NCBI GenBank assembly: GCA_030272155.1 | Contig: CP126192.1 | Span: 4,374,501-4,438,500 of the forward strand | Reading direction: 5' to 3' | DNA: 64,000 bases | From: Tetradesmus obliquus | Lineage: Eukaryota > Chlorophyta > Chlorophyceae > Sphaeropleales > Scenedesmaceae | Part shown: piece by piece, positions 62,097-64,000 of the stretch | Layout of the letters: each line of letters begins with the position of its first letter | Numbering within the stretch: position 1 is the first letter of the stretch | Program-made: the position numbers and the translations under genes | Notes under the pieces: generated by a model | What the model was told of the DNA's origin: nothing | What the model saw: the letters and a program-made list of their open reading frames with translations, nothing else | Databases searched by the model: none

Positions 62097-64000
62097 CGGC
62101 TGTGGCCAGGTGTCAGTGTTGACGTGGGAGGGCATGACCAGCAGTGTGGCCAAGTGGCAGGCGCACCGCTGGCTGCACGTATGGCGGGGGCGGCTGTACC
62201 TCACACCGGGCAGGGAGGACACGGAGCTGGTGTCCAGCACCGCCTACTGGATGGGCTACAGGGTGGTGGAGGTGCCGCCAGCGGTGAGGGGGGCGCCTGC
62301 GCTGTAACGCAGTGGACAGAAGAGTGACAGCCAGGGATGCTGTTGCAGGACAAGCGGCGGCAGTCGGGACATGAGCTGCACTTCATCGGAGCGTCTGGCC
62401 GTGCAGATGCTCCAGCAGCAGCACATGATCTCGCCCAAGCTGCTGCAACCTGCGCTCGGTTGGCTAGGACCTGTGTGCTGGTGCTCTGCAAGCTGCCTTA
62501 CGTGCTTGTTATGCTGGTCTGCTCTGCGCCTGTTCCAATGTGCAGTCTGTGGGCGGCTGCGACAACGTGGTGGCTGTGGTGCCCAAGGCGGTGCGGGCGG
62601 ATGCCGCCGCTGAGTGCCGCGACGCGGTGGTGCTGCGCGCGCCTCATGCGCTGGCTGCCAAGGAGCTGCGCAAGCGTCTGACCGCATCAGCCAGCCAGAT
62701 GGCTGCAGTGGCGGGGCTGCTGGAGGTGAGGGGCAGCAGCAGCACATAGGCTGGCAGTGGTTGAGTAGTTGGTGCGTGGTTCTGGCCATGAGAATGCAGC
62801 TGACATGTGGCTGGAGTGCGGTGGTGGTTCAAGGCGCGTGTCACCTTCACCGATGTCGAGCAGTATTATTGTTGTACAGGTGAAGTCAATGAGCGTGCAA
62901 TGCACAACATTGCGCAGCAGCTTGTGTGTGCGCCCCTGGTCACTCTCGTGAATGTGACCTGCTGCTCCTGCTGTGCCGCTCTGCTGCAGCTGGGTGACGC
63001 TGCGGAGCAAGACGCCGCTGTGGGCACCACCAAGGACGTGTTTGACGAGCTGTTCAGCCACCAGCTGCTGCTGCAGCTGTACGGCAGCATCAGCGAGGTC
63101 AGCCTGCTCATAGCGGGCAGGCAGCCGGTCTGCTGGTGGCCGCCCAGCGGCCTGGACGCCCTGCCCAGCACCAACAGCATCACCACGGCAGCAGGCTCTG
63201 CAGGCGGGCCTGGCAGTGCCAAGCAGCTGGCTAGCTTGCAGCCGGGGGATGCTGCACCACCTGATGGCCAGGGCCGTGAAACAGGCACACCTACGCCTCA
63301 GCCAGATGAAGGTCAGCAGCAGCAAATAAGTTCAGCACCCGCAGCCGGCGCAGCAGCTGCTGCGCTGCAGACAGTTGGCTCTGTTGGGGAGGCGCTGGGG
63401 CCCAGCAGCAGCAGCAGCGGGCCGCCCGCCATGCTTGTGGCGCTGGAGGATGAGGTGGACCTGGTGGCAGTAAAGTTCCAGGGTGCGCAGCTGGGCGTGC
63501 ACCTCGGTGGTGAGGGCTTTGTGGCTGAGGTGGCCATGGCTGCGCTGACCATGGACGACCTGCTGGTGGGGGCGCGCTGCCCGGGCAAGGCGCACATGGC
63601 TGAGTCCAGCATGGACTGGGAGCAGCAGCAGCAGCAGGAGCGGCAGCAGCAGCAGCAGGAGCGGCAGCAGCAGCAGCAGGAGGAGAAGCAGCAGCAGCAG
63701 GAGCGGCAGGCAGCAGCAGCGGCTGCTGCTGCTTCTGTTGATGCGCAGGCCGCAGGTGACGAGGGCGCTGCTGTGGGTGCGGAAGGTGAGGCTTGCATGT
63801 AGCTTGGTGGCTAGCGCACACAGACTATGTCAGCCACAGCATGACTGCAGCAGCCCTTGATGCAGCAGATGCAGCGATGTGTCTGTGCAGTGTCTGCTGG
63901 TTGCTGACAGTTGTGTGGGCATGCAGCAAGGTTTCCAACTACTACAATCCCCTTTCTAGAAGCCTCTGACCAGCTGCACTGCTGTGTATCTGCTGCCCTG
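57106..64000 (+). CDS. VPS13: VPS13 family bridge-type lipid-transfer protein, 3' end outside the window
   Basis: Forms a hydrophobic groove that moves phospholipids at membrane contact sites. Exons seen: 57106-57306, 57571-57765, 58086-58370, 58670-59123, 59414 (or 59417)-59874, 60088-60279, 60443-60851, 61045-61417, 61688-61889, 62110-62283, 62349-about 62480 (donor unclear), 62546-62725, 62990-about 63785; roughly 1,360 residues. The start is the chorein domain: MFEAQVVGLLQQFLGKYVFG, DAESLKISVWRGDVELRNL, LKPEAL, LPITVKSGLLGRLTLKVPW. VPS13 signatures follow: GNLQLKITNVHVRYED, WWRYAITVV, FDRYAAS. A stretch at 62110-62283 (RWLHVWRGRLYLTP) resembles a PH-type strand pattern. Low-complexity Gln/Ala linkers interrupt conserved blocks, and the last exon seen ends in Gln/Glu/Arg repeats. 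Confidence 0.95.

Overview
The window reads as nuclear DNA of a green alga (Chlorophyta). The genes have many short exons with GT-AG introns. TGTAA-type poly(A) signals lie behind several genes. There is a nuclear photosystem I gene (PsaL) and a nuclear plastid-type ribosomal protein S13. CAG/CTG triplets are so abundant that Gln, Ala, Ser and Leu runs appear in almost every frame. That triplet load recalls Sphaeropleales such as the Scenedesmus group, but this placement is an inference, not something read directly. Exon borders given below were worked out by eye from splice signals, reading-phase continuity and family conservation.

Layout. 1-8586 (+): 3' part of a chromatin gene with DDT, WHIM and ARID domains. 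10117-11527 (-): ARF1 GTPase, sharing a short divergent promoter with 11945-15571 (+), a TBC1D22-type Rab-GAP. 16906-18882 (-): plastid ribosomal protein S13. 20339-22162 (+): PsaL. 23250-29693 (-): a MATH-domain protein of the plant MUSE13/14 (TRAF1a/b) type. 30449-33986 (-) and 34603-37698 (-): two tandem, spliced tyrosine-recombinase genes. 39095-39541 (-): a doubtful small secreted Cys-rich ORF. 39715-40472 (-): RPL9, divergent from 40862-49320 (+), the splicing factor SF3B1. 50582-51387 (+): a tentative small membrane protein. 52792-56559 (-): protein phosphatase PP7, divergent from 57106->64000 (+), the N-terminal part of VPS13.

Most genes are single-copy housekeeping genes (chromatin, vesicle traffic, splicing, translation, photosynthesis, lipid transfer) arranged as divergent or convergent neighbours, with no operon logic. 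The unusual part is 30.4-37.7 kb. It holds two paralogous tyrosine recombinases, each with 8 or 9 exons, a complete candidate catalytic set (R, K, HxxR, H, Y), and an N-terminus that looks like an organelle-targeting presequence. Their catalytic exons are nearly identical in DNA while the rest has diverged, which suggests gene conversion. No other mobile-element gene is visible next to them. Smaller points of interest are a GC-AG intron in ARF1, a 150-bp pure G/T tract in a TBC intron, two independent duplications of an exon end with its splice donor, and a few intergenic stretches of different composition that may hold gene fragments.
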